Origin: Ficedula albicollis
Taxonomy: Eukaryota; Chordata; Aves; Passeriformes; Muscicapidae
DNA length: 64,000 nt
Assembly (NCBI RefSeq): GCF_000247815.1
Contig: NC_021686.1
Span: 13,568,218 to 13,632,217 of the forward strand
Direction of reading: 5' to 3'
A model generated the notes under the pieces. The model was given only the letters and a program-made list of their open reading frames with translations, was not told the DNA's origin and searched no databases. Shown piece by piece: positions 1-16,166 of this stretch. Position numbers and translations under genes: made by a program. The number at the start of each line of letters is the position of its first letter. Position 1 is the first letter of the stretch.

Positions 1-1327
1 AACCCTGAGATGCAGAACTCTTTCTAAGGTGCTGAAGATCCTGCTGTCTTCATGTCTCACCTGGCTGTACAGGTGATTTCACAAGCTGCATGTTCCTTAG
101 GGCACAATTTCTTGGAGGGAGGAGAAAAGGAGTCGGTTGTTTTGTGCAGCAGAGCCTTATGATGTGTGTTACTAATAAAACTGAGATTAAAACAAGTTTT
201 AGAGGCAGGCAGCTGTGTGTACAGAACAAACTGGAAGCAGGGAGTGTGACAGTGCAGAAGATGGGAGTGTAGGGTGTTGGTAGCTTGCAGAGAGGGTAAT
301 TGAGCACTGTGTAATACCCTTTTGCATTTTTTTAGAGCATGTCACAGCTTTCTTAGGAGTCAGCAGTGAAACCTTGTAACTCCGCAGTGATGTTCCAGAG
401 GACACTCCAAGCAGCAGAGTGGTGCCAAACCCCTTAGTTTGGGTGTCCTGGGGTCTGTGTGCAGTTCTCTGTTCGGTTCCTCCTTCCTGATGCCCTGTTT
501 GCAGACTGTGCTTGTGGTTTTCAGACCCCACGGCATGGGACACGACCTGAACTGCTTCACTTAACAAACCCAAATAGTTGGAGCAGTTATTTTGTTGTTT
601 TTTATGATAAATGAAATGCCAAGTTTTCCATCTTTGCTTTTTCTCATGGCCCTTTAACCCATGTGGTAGGCTTATTTAGGGAACAAGACAAGCCTGGATG
701 CAGTCCCAGAGTTTGCAGTAGCTTCAGATGCCCCTCCAAAGGTTAGGATACTTCACAGGGGATTTGTTCTGCAACAGAGAGGCTAAAAGGAAACCCATGC
801 TAGTTACTTTTTGCTTTTGATTCTGTCCTAGTACTGCCCTGAAAACCAAGCAACAGAAAATTTACAGAGGCAGCATTGTTGCTGTTGGGTCTAATACCAT
901 ATTGTCTACTGTTGCCTCTTACCAGAACTTCAAAATGTTTGTAAGAAACATTTCAGGTGCAGGATTATTGTTCCTATTTCTACACCTTTCCAGTAAGAAA
1001 AGCCATATTATGCCTTTCACATAAAAATGCAACTGTTTTACTTTAGATATGGTTTTCTGCCACAGTGTGTGCACTGTTTCTGGGGGCTTTCAGTAAAATG
1101 GATGTTGGAATTAAATTGTGCATGCTTGTACATGACATTCGATGTCTGTGTCTTTCATCCTTGCCTTATGCCCTTGCAATTGCATTACCAGAGGTTACAT
1201 TAGATTAATTGTAGCAGGATTTCGTCTTGTGCCCATAATCAGCACAGATTTGTAACAGTGGAACAGCGCTGTAGCAACACTGGTGCAAGTAACATACCTG
1301 AGGTTTAACATTTTGTTTCTGTTCTAG
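1..1327 (+). other. PDGFA: PDGFA intron 2, 3' part
   Basis: This non-coding stretch runs up to the acceptor site of exon 3, which ends in a pyrimidine-rich segment and tag at 1325-1327. I see no exon-like sequence matching the PDGF-A signal peptide or early propeptide, so exons 1 and 2 are inferred to lie upstream of the window. Short open frames here (for example 199-573 on the minus strand) have no protein-like features. No repeat family is recognised. Confidence 0.75.
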
Positions 1328-1432
1328 GATATGATGATGCTTCAGAAACAAACTTGAGGTCTTACAGTGTTCATTCTGCTAAACATGTGCAAGAGAACCG
1401 TCCTGTGCCCATTCGCAGAAAAAGAAGCATTG
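1328..1432 (+). CDS. PDGFA: PDGFA exon 3: end of propeptide and furin site
   Basis: This exon encodes the end of the PDGF-A propeptide and the first residues of the mature growth factor. The 105 bases begin two bases into a split Gly codon, read 34 full codons from YDDASETNLR to RPVPIRRKRSI, and end one base into a Glu codon completed by exon 4. The ag acceptor is at 1326-1327 and the gtaaga donor at 1433. The dibasic run RRKR is the proprotein convertase site; cleavage after it releases the mature chain starting SIEE. Both split phases agree with the neighbouring exon. PDGF-A is a secreted dimeric ligand of PDGF receptor alpha that drives growth and migration of mesenchymal and glial precursors. 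The acidic part before the cleavage site differs from the mammalian sequence as I recall it, which is usual for a propeptide. Confidence 0.95.
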
Positions 1433-4665
<3,233 letters not shown>

Positions 4666-5560
4666 TGACTCAAGGGGCATTGGACTTAAAAAAATAAATA
4701 AATCACAGTATGGAATGCTGTTTTCTTAATTAAATATTATGCAGCCTAAATTAGGCTTTTATATCTGACAACATAACACTTTTGATCTGAAAAATGTGTT
4801 TCAAATTATCTTACCCCAGGGATAGAAGACTCAACAGCTTCATGCTGTATTTACTCATTAGACAAAATCCCTATTGCAACTTTCCAGTAAATATTATGTG
4901 AAATATTTATGTTCATTTGGCTTCACTATGTTCTAATTTTTATCAGTATTTAAACAAGTACTGTTGATCTACATCTGTGTGTAGGAGATTAGACTTACAC
5001 TTAGCATTCATATTTTGAAGACTCTGTGTTCTTGTTGCTCTGAATTTCTTAAGAGCAGAATTAAAATAAACCCCACCACATTCTTGAACGTAAAGTTGCT
5101 CAGCACAACACACCGATTGCTGCACTTGCAATGGATTTCTTGAGAAAAGTGCTGTTCATTTAGTGCTGTACATCCTAGAACAAAAATAAGGCACCTAAGT
5201 AATTTCATTGTTTTTCATACACCGTTTTTCATACATGCAGACATGTGTCTGGGCAGAATTTCTTTTTCTTTTCTGGTTCTGAACACCTGAGAAATGTTTT
5301 TGCATCCAAATAAGCTGGAGAAACATCTGAGATTCCCCCAGTGCTCCCAAAAATAATCATACTTTACACCTGCTTGCTGCCTTGCCTTAATGGGATCCGC
5401 TTTGCACAAACAATTAAAAATGAGGTCAAAATTTGGATCAATAATTACTTAACAACAAACTGGGGAGATTGAAGGATTGCAATTGTAAACCTTTCTGAAT
5501 AGGAGCTAAACAGCAAAGTGCCTCAGGGTTGTGATATTTAGTGCTGTTGCCTTTGGGTTT

Positions 5561-5655
5561 GATGCAGCTTCCAGTTGATTTTGTGCAGCAGCAAACACAA
5601 CAGAGCAGATGCAGCTTCCAGTTGATTTTGTGCAGCAGCGAACACGTACAGAGCA
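5561..5655. repeat. Tandem duplication, 47-bp unit, two copies
   Basis: Two adjacent copies, 5561-5607 and 5608-5655, both begin gatgcagcttccagttgat. They differ by one substitution in the middle and small changes near the end. The repeat lies in PDGFA intron 4. There is no sign of transposon ends; replication slippage is the simplest origin. Confidence 0.9.
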
Positions 5656-8541
5656 GCTGGATGTGCTCAGCAAAGAGCTGGGACGTGTGTGATGAACTTG
5701 CTGTTGGTACCTGTGACAGTGCAGACTTGTGCTTCTCTCCTACCCTTGAGGGAGGGGGGAGGTGACAGATGAGAGGGTCTTGGCCGTCCCCCTGCTGCTG
5801 GGACTCAGAGTGTTCCCTAAGCTGCAAACTCCTGGCAAGCATCCTTGCAGGATGTCACTGCTGGGGCTGCTTCCCCAGCACACCACCACGCTGAGGGAAT
5901 TTTAGTCTCTCAGCCCGTTGTAGTGCTTTTGGATTTACATTCATTTTAGTAGGGCACAAGCTAAAAGTAGGTTCAGCTGAGCAGCTGCTTTTCGTGGCTG
6001 TGTAAATATGTTGCCACCAGCAATATCAATATACGTCAGCCAGCTTTGGAGGACATTTTTTTTTTTCCAAGCTCCAAGACTGCTCCAAACAGTCATTAAG
6101 TAGCAGGGGAAAAAAAGGACAAGAGGTCAAGCAGGAACAGGATGTTCATTGTAAAGGTTGTAGGCTGACCCCACTGTCACACCAGAACTCTTAGAACAGA
6201 ATCCATATTTATGCCCTCCAGAGTCAGATCCCCTTGTAGCTTTGATGTAATTGATGGTTTTCTGAGCCTTTTGCCAGTCCTAAGTTTAGAGCTGAATGTC
6301 TGCTCATGCCATTAAGTAGCTGGCTCAGAGAGAGGGTCCCTGGAAAGGTGGGAGCAGTTTTGGAGAGCTGCTCTGCAGTGCAGTTGGAAAGCCGGCTTGT
6401 GTTTTCCCCTGATGTCAGACTGCATAAAAGCTCTCTTTTGATGGAACATTGAAAAGGCTTTCCCCGCTTCCTCCTCATTGACAAGGTAGTGAGATCATAG
6501 CTGGCCCATTCACACTAGAAAAATGTTCCTCCAGAAAGGTCAGCAAGTGGGTTTGCATCATCCAGCAGGTGAAAGCAAAGGGTGTTTTCTTTGTCTCACT
6601 GAGGGCCACTGTAGTCAAGGCTAAGGGCCACACTGCTGGGGCAGTGTGGGAGGAGCAGTGGAGCTGCTGTGTTCAGGCACTTCATTCCTGGGATGTGGTT
6701 CGAGGGCTGGAGCATTTGGGGATGCCCTTTCTTCATCTTCACTGAGCTCTCATCAGTGAAATACCATTAATGTGGAATTGAAGCTGTAGGGAGGCTCCAA
6801 GCCAGGGGGGATGGTGAAACAGTTTTCCTGAGATGGGTGCTGTAAGGTTTCCCTTTCACTGGGTGGGTTTCATTAGTGAAATGTGGGTTTGCCCTGCACA
6901 GTGACAGTGAGCCCATGATAGCACAGCCTCCTGGCCCTGAGGACATCTCTGTTCAGCAAACTGCCCCTGCACAGCCCCACAGAACTGGGACTGAGATGAA
7001 GAGGCTGGCTGGGAGCTGCTCTTTGATGGGAAGGAAAGGATTCTATTTCTCTCCTTGTAGAGGAATGGTGACAGGGATGGGGGTGTTAGGGGTGTTGGTG
7101 TCTGTTACAGAGAGATTTTCTCCTCTGTGTGCAAAAGCATTTCAGTAACGTCTGCAGATCCTGTTGCTTCTGTCCAGTGAGTTCAAGTATTTGCCAAGTA
7201 CCAGACCATAATTTATTCGGGGGATTCTGAACAAGAGTCTTCCCAAGAGGTTTTCTGAGCATGGTGTTGGTTTTGCTGGGTTTGGTCACAGAAGGAGAAA
7301 ATAATTAATATGATGGAGAAAATCCTGTCTTTACTACTAATTTTGAATAGCCAAATTGAACAATATGATTGTTTGCAGCAGTGCTTATATGCAAATTAAG
7401 AGACAAGAGCTAAAGGACTCCATCTTCCTCAGCTTTGCCTCAGGTTGACCTTGAGCAGAAGCTCTGCCAGCTTCAACCATTTCTGCATATTCAGTGTTGA
7501 CCTGATCTGGGGAATCTTAACCTGGTATATTCTTAGAGTAAAATCTGAGGATGAGGTGAAGAGAAAAGGAGCTGGACAGGAGGGAATGCAGGAGCAGCTC
7601 CTCAGCTGTCACTGGGGAGTTGTTCAGAGGTTTTAAACAGTGCTGGAGTTCAGGATGAGCTGTTCAGCAGAGCTCCCCAGCCTCAGAGCGGGTTGGAAAG
7701 GCCTTGCAGAACACACAGGGTGTGCAGGTGAAATAGCTGTATGTCATTATTTGCAGGCTTAAGAACCTTTTTCTTCTGCCATTGGCATAAGCAGCACTTG
7801 GAATGAGCTGTGGCTCAGCTGCAGGCAGCACTCAGTGACTGGCAGGCAGGACCAGGTATCAAAGGTCAGTTTAGGAATGGGAGAAGCCAAGGAAACGCCG
7901 GCAGAATGAAGGTGGAGAAGCAGCCAGGTGCCCTGGGAGCAGGGGGAGAGCCTGGCAGAGGGCAGGGTCTGGCTGCTGTGCCAGGGCCAGACCCCTCACA
8001 GCCATTCCTGTCCCTGCAGCAGTGACTTGCAAGGCCCTGGTGCCTCCCCAGTCCTCGAGTCCCTGTTGATTCTCATCTTCTTCACAGACAGGTTTTCCCC
8101 CTGTTGTATCAGCATGCAGTTATTTTAATATGGAAGCAAGAGATGATTCCAAGAAATATCCTCATTAAGTTGCTTTTTGGGCTTGTTTCCATCCAGTATT
8201 TAGGTATCAGCCACGTGAGTTCTGATGTTATGAAGAACTATCTGTGCTGACACTTCTCTTGAGAGCTTCTGCCCATGATAAATTTTAACTATGTACTGGA
8301 GGTGTTTTGGACATTTCTGCTTAGGCTCTTGTTTTTTTTTCCCCTGCTATTAATACCTGATTTCATATCTCCTGGAGAATCCCTAAAAAAAGTGTTCCCA
8401 TGATGTTTCCCTTAGGCCACTTATTTTTATCAGATTTTATTTTCATTTTTACTCAGCCACCACACTGTATTGCAGGATGTAGACCTAGAATCTACACTGA
8501 TGCAAGTATGGTACCACTGATTATATACAATTTGAGAAGCT

Positions 8542-8657
8542 AATCAGTTATTTCACTGTCTTGCTCTCAAAGAGTTTATATAGCGATATTTTCTGGATCA
8601 ATCAGTTATTTCACTGTCTTGCTCTCAAAGACTTTATATAGTGATATTTTCTGGATC
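8542..8657. repeat. Tandem duplication, 58-bp unit, two copies
   Basis: Copies at 8542-8599 and 8600-8657 both begin aatcagttatttcactgtc and differ at two positions (agag versus agac, agcg versus agtg). This is a head-to-tail duplication in PDGFA intron 4, old enough to carry two substitutions. Confidence 0.92.
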
Positions 8658-9041
8658 TGGAGGGTTTGAGTATTTTTATTTTTGTTACATTAGAGACAAG
8701 TAAAAGGAGCTTGTTGATTTGCTGAGGATTGACCACCTCAAAGTTCTGTGTAATACACTTGAGAAATTGTACAATATAAACACTGGGGAGAAAAATACAA
8801 AGAAGAAAAAGCCATTTGTACACAAGGCCAAATCCCATGCTGCTGGCACAGCTACCCCTGTTTATACCCACTGAAAATGTGACCTGCAGCCTTCATTGCT
8901 GTAGATCAGCACTGTGTGTGGCAGCAGGTGTTAACAGGTGACACAGACACAGCAGCCTGTCTGGTTTGTGCTGCTTCACTTCCAGTATTTGCAACATCTA
9001 CAAAATGACATTCCTTTAACTCGTGTAGCGTGAAGTAGGGC

Positions 9042-9211
9042 AGTGGAACTTGTGCTGGATTGTTTTTTAACTGCGACAATAAAAGCCAGCTTTAAATTGC
9101 TGCGTAAATTCATTATGATACTCTACAGTGGAACTTGTGCTGGATTGTTTTTTAACTGCAACAATAAAAGGCAGCTTTAAATTGCTGCGTAAATTCATTG
9201 TGATACTCTAC
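9042..9211. repeat. Tandem duplication, 85-bp unit, two copies
   Basis: Copies at 9042-9126 and 9127-9211 both begin agtggaacttgtgctggat and end gatactctac. They differ at about three positions, including a CpG to CpA change (gcgaca versus gcaaca). It lies 385 bases after the 58-bp duplication in the same intron. Confidence 0.92.
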
Positions 9212-11447
9212 CAAGTATTACTGTTTTTGGTTTTTTAACTGTTATTTAATACCAATAGCCACAGGAACTGCATATATCTTTCAGTGTGTAAAACCAAGCG
9301 AAACAAGGACAGGCTTTTAAAAGCTTGATTACAGTTTATTTTTGTTGCATGTAATTTTCAATGAGACTGGTTTATTCTAACAGCTGTAATAAGCATAGCA
9401 GATCTGAGAGCTGTTTTGTGATTGCTGGGTCCCTTTCTTTGTCTCTGATGATGGAGGTGTCTTAATTACTGTTTGTTTTCATAAATTTTAAGGATTAGTC
9501 GTCCTTTGATGCCAGATGACTCAGTTGTACCATACATTTTCAAGTCATCATGTTCAAAGGCTTGATGGAGTTGGGTTCTGATAGGAAATTTTGAAACATA
9601 CTGCTTTGGCCTGTAGTCAGTCTTCCAGATAAAGTGTTCTGGTATGTCATGGCCAGCTCTTAATCCATTTACATGGAGATCTGACAGTTTCAGAAGATAC
9701 CTTTTAATGTAGATACTTCAGTTTTTTGCATCTATTTCTGTAACTTTTGTTTGCTGGGTAAATGAAAATCATCTCCAGATCCTGTTGACAGAAGGGGTGG
9801 TGACTAAAACGTGGATCTGAACTCCTTGCTCTGTGAAAGCTCAGGCAGATCTCCCATTGGCTTAGAAAGGCCAGGGTTTTGCTCTAGCTTCTTCACTGGA
9901 TTCAGAGGCCCTTGATAGTTGTGACCCCAGAGCCAGAAGAGTGCTTCTGGGAACTGGGAATGGAATGGGTTTTTCCAGCTACCACTCTCATTTTGTGACA
10001 CTGTTGTTCCAGTTTTGAAAGGGCAAAGCGAATGATTTTTTGCAGTGTGAAGACTGATGTAGAGCATTGAATCCCCACCAAACACACAAGGAGAGCGTGG
10101 CTGGGAGTGTCATTGTGGGTGCTTTATTTGGTAGTGGCTGGAGCTTTGGTGGGACCAGCCTTTATGGTTTTGTCATGTAACTAGTCTAGAGACAACCAGC
10201 CTTCCCTGTCCTTCTGCTCCCTCATCTCTCTTATTTATGCTGCATCCCAGTGATTTGCAGTTTTGTTTGCTGGGACAGCCACACTGCAGTGCCTTTTTGT
10301 CAGATGAGCAGGTCTGAGAAGCCTTGATTTAATTGCAGTGATTTCCATTTCCAGCTAATGATCACCACCTATTCTGCAGTGCTCAACTCAGTTGAGAACT
10401 AAACACTGGACCCCTCACAAACTCTGTAGCACTCTCCTTGCCCACATTGGACCATACTCCCTTGCATGGCCCTGACCGTCATGCCCACTACATTTAACAC
10501 AAGTCAGTGCCCAGCATTCCAGGAGCCACGTCAGCACCCCAGAACATCAGTGCTCTGCCCTCTCTGCCATTCCTCCTCTCCTGGCTGCCAGCCTGTGGGT
10601 CAGGATGTCCTTGTGTTCAGTATCCCCCCACCCCAGCATCCTTCTGTTCTGCCTTGGTTTCCTTCAGATGAGGGATCTGCATGTAGCCAGATCTGCTCCA
10701 GCATGATCCTTCCTCCAACCTCAACTTGCCCTCCAGACTTTTTTATTTTAGGGATGCCATAAGTGGAGCAGTGCAGTTGTGAACAGTTGGAAGGACTGGG
10801 GAGACATATTCTGTCTGCCAGCTTTCCACAATAAAGCCAAAGGCTGGACCTAGTTTAGGGAGTGGTAGTTCCCTTGGACCTATAAACTGTGCTTGAGAGC
10901 TCTTGTGACCAAGCCCCAGGTTATTACAGGGAGTGAGTAGGAATGAAACTGCTTTCTAAGGTGATGTTCAGATCCTGGTTGTGTAGGGTTGAGCACTTCG
11001 CATTCAAAAGGCTCTGGAGACACCACTTTGTAAATAATAAAGTGTATTACAAACCTATCTAATGCCTTTACTGTCAGCCTTTAACAACACTTACAGAAGA
11101 TTGTGCTAAAAGTGGCAGTTTACAAGAACAACCAGTGATTTGAATCTGTATAGAAGTTTATTGTGATACACGTGGAAACTGAGTTGCTTAAAACATCAAA
11201 CCAAAATGAATGGGAAATTGTTTTATCTCTTGGGGGAAAATTGTTTCAAACTACTGAACTTGAATAAACAAATAGTCTGTGCAATAAATAGTTACACGAT
11301 GCACAATTAAGATAAAAGATGATTAGTATGCTAACATTTTATATGGGTTTGGCTACATTAAAAATAGAGGTGTATAGTTATCTGTCTTCAGTTCTGAACT
11401 GTAACCATGTTGATGTGTCTCAGTACATACCTCATCGTATTTTATAG

Positions 11448-11574
11448 GTGGCAAAAGTGGAGTATGTTAGAAAAAAGCCAAAATTAAAAGAAGTTCTGGT
11501 GAGATTAGAAGAGCATATGGAATGCACCTGTACATCATCAAATACTAATTCAGATTATAGAGAAGAAGAAACTG
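11448..11574 (+). CDS. PDGFA: PDGFA exon 5: last two cysteines of the growth factor domain
   Basis: This 127-base exon starts in phase 0 and encodes 42 residues, [20 protein letters not shown] to SDYREEET, plus one base of the next codon. [10 protein letters not shown] is the basic loop of PDGF-A that takes part in receptor binding. ECTC supplies the seventh and eighth conserved cysteines. The acceptor ends at 11447 and the donor gtatgt begins at 11575. The final split base g can join either exon 6 (g plus ga, Gly) or exon 7 (g plus at, Asp), which is how the alternative C-termini arise. The Cys-Thr-Cys and following residues differ slightly from the mammalian Cys-Ala-Cys, in a segment known to vary. 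Confidence 0.97.
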
Positions 11575-13213
11575 GTATGTTTTCCTTTTATTTTTGCCTT
11601 AATGCTGATTTGATATGGACCTTATTTTTATATTAGTAAAGAACATAAAGCAAATGTTGCTTACAGTGAACTCAGTAGAGAAGCTCCCAGCTACTTCTCT
11701 GTGTTGAAGTGGCCAAATGAGGGCCAGTTTGTGCTGTATAAGGAGTTTGGATTTCAAATTTAAAGTGTATCACTTCTCATTAGGCTGGCCTTTAAATAAA
11801 TGTAAATGCCCAGTAGTGTTCAGGGCTTGCTTCACTAAGTTAAAGGTTGTCATGTTGCAGCTCGTGGGTGAACTCTGTTTCCTAATTTCTTTAGACTTTG
11901 TGGAGACAGGGCTAACACTGAGATTTACTTGACCTTGGGGAAAATATGAATGAAATTAATGTAAAGCACTTGGGAATAAATTCAGGATTCAAGGCTAAGG
12001 AGTTAGTTTGGAAATAACGTTGCTCATTCCTGTTGTTTCCTTACGTATGTGTACTGAAGAATTTGTCAGTTGTCTCATTAAACCTCAATTTGCCTTACCA
12101 AGACAACCTCTGAGTTACAATGGGGAAAGATTTATTGGGAAAAGTTACTTTCAGCCTGGCTTTCACAAAATCATTCTGAATTAATCTAAAATCGTTGGCT
12201 CTGATCTACTTACTACAGTGCAAGCAATGCAGGGTTTGACACACTTATTCAGGAAACCCACTGTGGTAAAAAGGACATTTCCCTTTCTCCTGATACTGGC
12301 TGAAGGCAGCCTCAAAAGTTTGTTTTGCACCTCTGCAGGGAATTTAAGGGTACAGTAGAACCAGCCCAAAATTAAAGAGTCAGTGAAGACCAGATAGAAG
12401 AGGAAAGCTGTCCAAAGGTGATAGATTTTGTAGGTGGCTGGGTAAGGAAGAGTTTTCTGTACTGGCTCCATCCAGCATGGAGACATAAACCTGGTCCAAG
12501 CAAATGTAAACTTCAGTTGCTATGTACAGAGCAGAGGAATTAGAATTTCTATAAAAGCAAAGTTAGTCCTCTGCTGCAATTTTACTGGACATCAATTTAT
12601 AATCTGAGCTGAGTGTTTATCTGAAACCAGGTGGAGTTATTAGACAAAAACCATATAAAGTGGCTATTTTTAATGTGGGTATGGTTTGATACATTTTCTA
12701 TGTCTCCAGTTTGGAAAAAAAGTTTCATTAGATCAATTTCAGTTTTCCAAATTGTCTTTAATTGCCATAGATTAAGCAGCTATAATTTTAAGATCAAATT
12801 TTTTTTTTGGTTTTCATATGTGTAAAAAATGGGGCAGAATTATCATGGAAAAATATGTATTTCTAGGATTTAATTACTTATAGGAACAAAACTTGCACCC
12901 AGCAAGTGGATGGTGAGCTGAAAATAGCTCAACTCCAGAGCTGAAGGCAAATGTTGAGTACTGCATGGTAACAGTAATTATAGATGGATCCTGGGAATGA
13001 CGTGTGCAATGCCAACTTCGTTTATTATTTCTTTACTTTTGTGTAATTACTTTGTAAACTCAATGTCAAATCAGACGTTATAAAGTTATTACTTTAATGC
13101 AAAGGATAATGAGATTTCTTTGAAATGTAAACGGTTTGAGTATTTATGACTTCAGTGTTACACGAAATGCATTACCTTAGGGCTTTTCACCAGCCCTGCC
13201 CTTATGTTAACAG
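11575..13213 (+). other. PDGFA: PDGFA intron 5
   Basis: This intron of 1.64 kb is AT-rich and ends at a weak acceptor, ccttatgttaacag, in which the pyrimidine tract is interrupted by purines. That weakness fits the optional use of the next exon. No repeat or other gene is recognised. Confidence 0.88.
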
Positions 13214-13296
13214 GAAGGCCTAGGGAATCAGGTAAAAAACGGAAACGAAAAAAGTTAAAACCAACATAAAACCCACTGGAACTATTTGATATTCAG
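13214..13296 (+). CDS. PDGFA: PDGFA exon 6, alternative: basic retention tail and stop
   Basis: Joined to exon 5, this exon reads GRPRESGKKRKRKKLKPT and stops at taa (13267-13269). The tail is the retention motif of long PDGF-A: its lysines and arginines bind heparan sulphate proteoglycans and hold the factor at the cell surface and matrix, whereas the short form diffuses. The long mature chain would be 125 residues, the known mammalian length. The coding part is certain from similarity. The 3' end is inferred from a gtagga donor at 13297, which leaves 27 untranslated bases after the stop; I recall a shorter exon in human, so the end could differ. The upstream acceptor is weaker than that of exon 7. 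Confidence 0.9.
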
Positions 13297-13418
13297 GTAG
13301 GACCTATATGCTGAACACCCTAATAGCACAAGTACTGGAAAACTTAATCAAATATCATCACTTCAACTTAATCACTGTTCAAAATCTTGACACTTGCTAC
13401 CTCAAGGATGCAAAGAAA

Positions 13419-13818
13419 TTAGATTTGATTGGCTTTGATAATTCTACCTGCTGGTATTTTCCCTTTAAGCTCCACATCACCATCAGCATCTTGCATTCTT
13501 GAGCTACTTCCTTTTCTTGCCTTTTTTATTTCTTTTTTATTGGAGGGTGCTAATACTTCAGCTTCTGAAATCTCAAGTTCCATTGCCTCTGCTTGTGTTT
13601 CATTATTATTGATTTCTGAGGTCAAAGCATCACGTGATAATGCATGAATGAATTGCCAGGTTACAGATCAGTCCTTGGCTGTGAAACATTGAGTGTACAT
13701 CCAGCAAATTTTATGATTTGTGTGACCATCAAACCCATGTTCTGGCACAAACTGGGATTGATTGCACATGAACCTGACACAATCTGATGATCTGCTTACT
13801 TGACCAGAAAGATGCTAA
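13419..13818 (-). pseudogene. Coding-like remnant of an unidentified protein in PDGFA intron 6
   Basis: Read on the minus strand from 13818 down to the stop at 13419, one frame is open except for a single TGA at 13668-13670. Upstream of that stop it reads like a globular protein (for example FVPEHGFDGHTNHKICWMY). Downstream it reads as a low-complexity charged tail: acidic ETQAEAMELEISEAEV, basic NKKEIKKARK, then DADGDVELKGKIPAGR. Codons are rich in GNN types such as GAA, GCA and GAT, as in real genes, and unlike most chance frames in this window. There is no start codon context, and a TAG closes the frame at the 5' side just before the T-rich and poly-C tract. I do not recognise the protein. 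A decayed retrocopy or gene fragment inserted antisense to PDGFA is the likeliest reading; an antisense conserved exon is less likely. No downstream poly-A tail is seen. Confidence 0.45.
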
Positions 13819-13827
13819 GAAATAATT

Positions 13828-14733
<906 letters not shown>

Positions 14734-15411
14734 GGTGTGTGTGTTTTGCAGAGTCCTGTGTTACTTACACCAGAAAATTAAGATCTTTATTTTTGGTCCC
14801 TTCAGTCTCAGTAGGATGATGATAGTCAGTCATCAAAATTCATGAGGTTTTCAGTGTAGTGAAAAACTAACACCCTCTCAGTGCAAAAATGACTGAAATC
14901 CTTTGGCCAACATATTAGCAATGTATGATGATGGCAACACACATTCCAAATTAAATATGGAATTTCCATTTCTTAATGGCTTGAAAGTATGTAAACTGCA
15001 GCACTTGCAATTGATTCTGGTATTTGGAGTGGGAATGATTTGGATTTCGCAGTGTCTGTGCCTAAGGCCTGGATGATGGTGAATTTAATTTCAAGCCTGT
15101 GTTTTTGCACATGAACTCCCAGTGGCAGTTTTCATTTATACCAATGTATCATTTCTAAAGAATGCTAAACTTGATATCCTGTTTCAGATTAACAGGTATT
15201 TATTTGGAGTAGTATGATAGAAGCAAAGATTTTCTAAAATTCAACTTTAAAAGTGAGCATGTAAACTCAATCAAAACAGCATTTAGAACTTCTTGTCCCA
15301 GGTTAGTGACTCTTCATGCAGAACAGTTTTTTTTTTTTAAAGTCATCTACTTCAAGGACAGGACCTTTGATTCTAATCATAGAGTTATTGTATCTTTTTT
15401 CTCTCCTGCAG

Positions 15412-15422
15412 ATGTAAGGTGA
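15412..15422 (+). CDS. PDGFA: PDGFA exon 7 coding part: DVR and stop
   Basis: When exon 6 is skipped, the last base of exon 5 joins this exon to read Asp-Val-Arg and stop (tga, 15420-15422). This is the known C-terminus of short PDGF-A, and it gives a mature chain of 110 residues. The acceptor (ctctcctgcag, ending 15411) has a long pyrimidine tract and is the strongest in the gene. When exon 6 is included, these bases are untranslated. Confidence 0.96.
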
Positions 15423-15655
15423 AAATAAGCTAGAAAAAAAACTTCTCTCTGGGACATGGATGTACATGGTTTGTTACATTCCTGAACCTACTATGTATGG
15501 TGCTTATTGACTGTATACTTTATTTGTTCTCCTGTGTGAAAAAACTGGCTCAAAAGAACACTTAATGAGAACAAAGAGACAATGTACATTTGTTTAATGT
15601 GACATCAAAGCAAGTATTGTAGCACTCTGTGAAACAATAGGAAGCTTCCCTGTCC

Positions 15656-15704
15656 AAAAAAGAAAAAAAACGAAAGAAAGAAAAACAGAAAAGAGAAAAA
15701 GACA
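15656..15704 (+). repeat. PDGFA: Purine-rich A/G tract in the PDGFA 3' UTR
   Basis: An almost pure A and G tract (A runs with scattered G, and only two C) sits between conserved blocks of the 3' UTR. I recall a GA dinucleotide repeat at the same place in human, so the site appears to have stayed purine-rich while its exact repeat changed. Confidence 0.7.
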
Positions 15705-16160
15705 GTTGAATGAATGGAGGATACCAAAAGTACTCAAAAACATGACAAAAATCTAAATGAATAGTGGATTTCTGTCAGAGCAGTCAACGGTGCTTTACGT
15801 CAAGAAATGTGCCTGCGTTCTTGATGAAGATGGATGGACACTGGTGGACTTCAGGCACAAAAAAAGCAGGAATGTATGAAATGATCAAATGCCACGCAAA
15901 CACTAGAGAACAATACATCCTTGCTTGGTGGTGTTTTAAAAGTCTATACAAAAAAACCTTCTGGGGAGCCTTAAGTGGATTTTTTTTTTTTACACCATAA
16001 AGTGATTATTAAGTTTTCTTTTTACTCTTTGCCTAGCTTTTTATTATCTCTTGGACTACATTTGCCAATAACACATATAAAAGACTGGTATAACAATAAG
16101 CAGAACACAAAACATTATGGTATTTCTCCTAGTGGGATGCAAACTAATGAGATGTATTAA

Positions 16161-16166
16161 AATAAA
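16161..16166 (+). promoter_or_regulatory. PDGFA: Candidate polyadenylation signal AATAAA
   Basis: This canonical hexamer lies in a conserved block of the 3' UTR, about 740 bases after the stop codon. It could support a shorter PDGFA transcript. The longer form would end near 16,660, where I see no perfect AATAAA within the usual distance. Confidence 0.5.

Noticed and set aside
13668..13670. TGA inside the minus-strand coding-like island as a possible selenocysteine codon
   Set aside because: Nothing else suggests a selenoprotein and no SECIS-like structure was noticed; a decay mutation is simpler.
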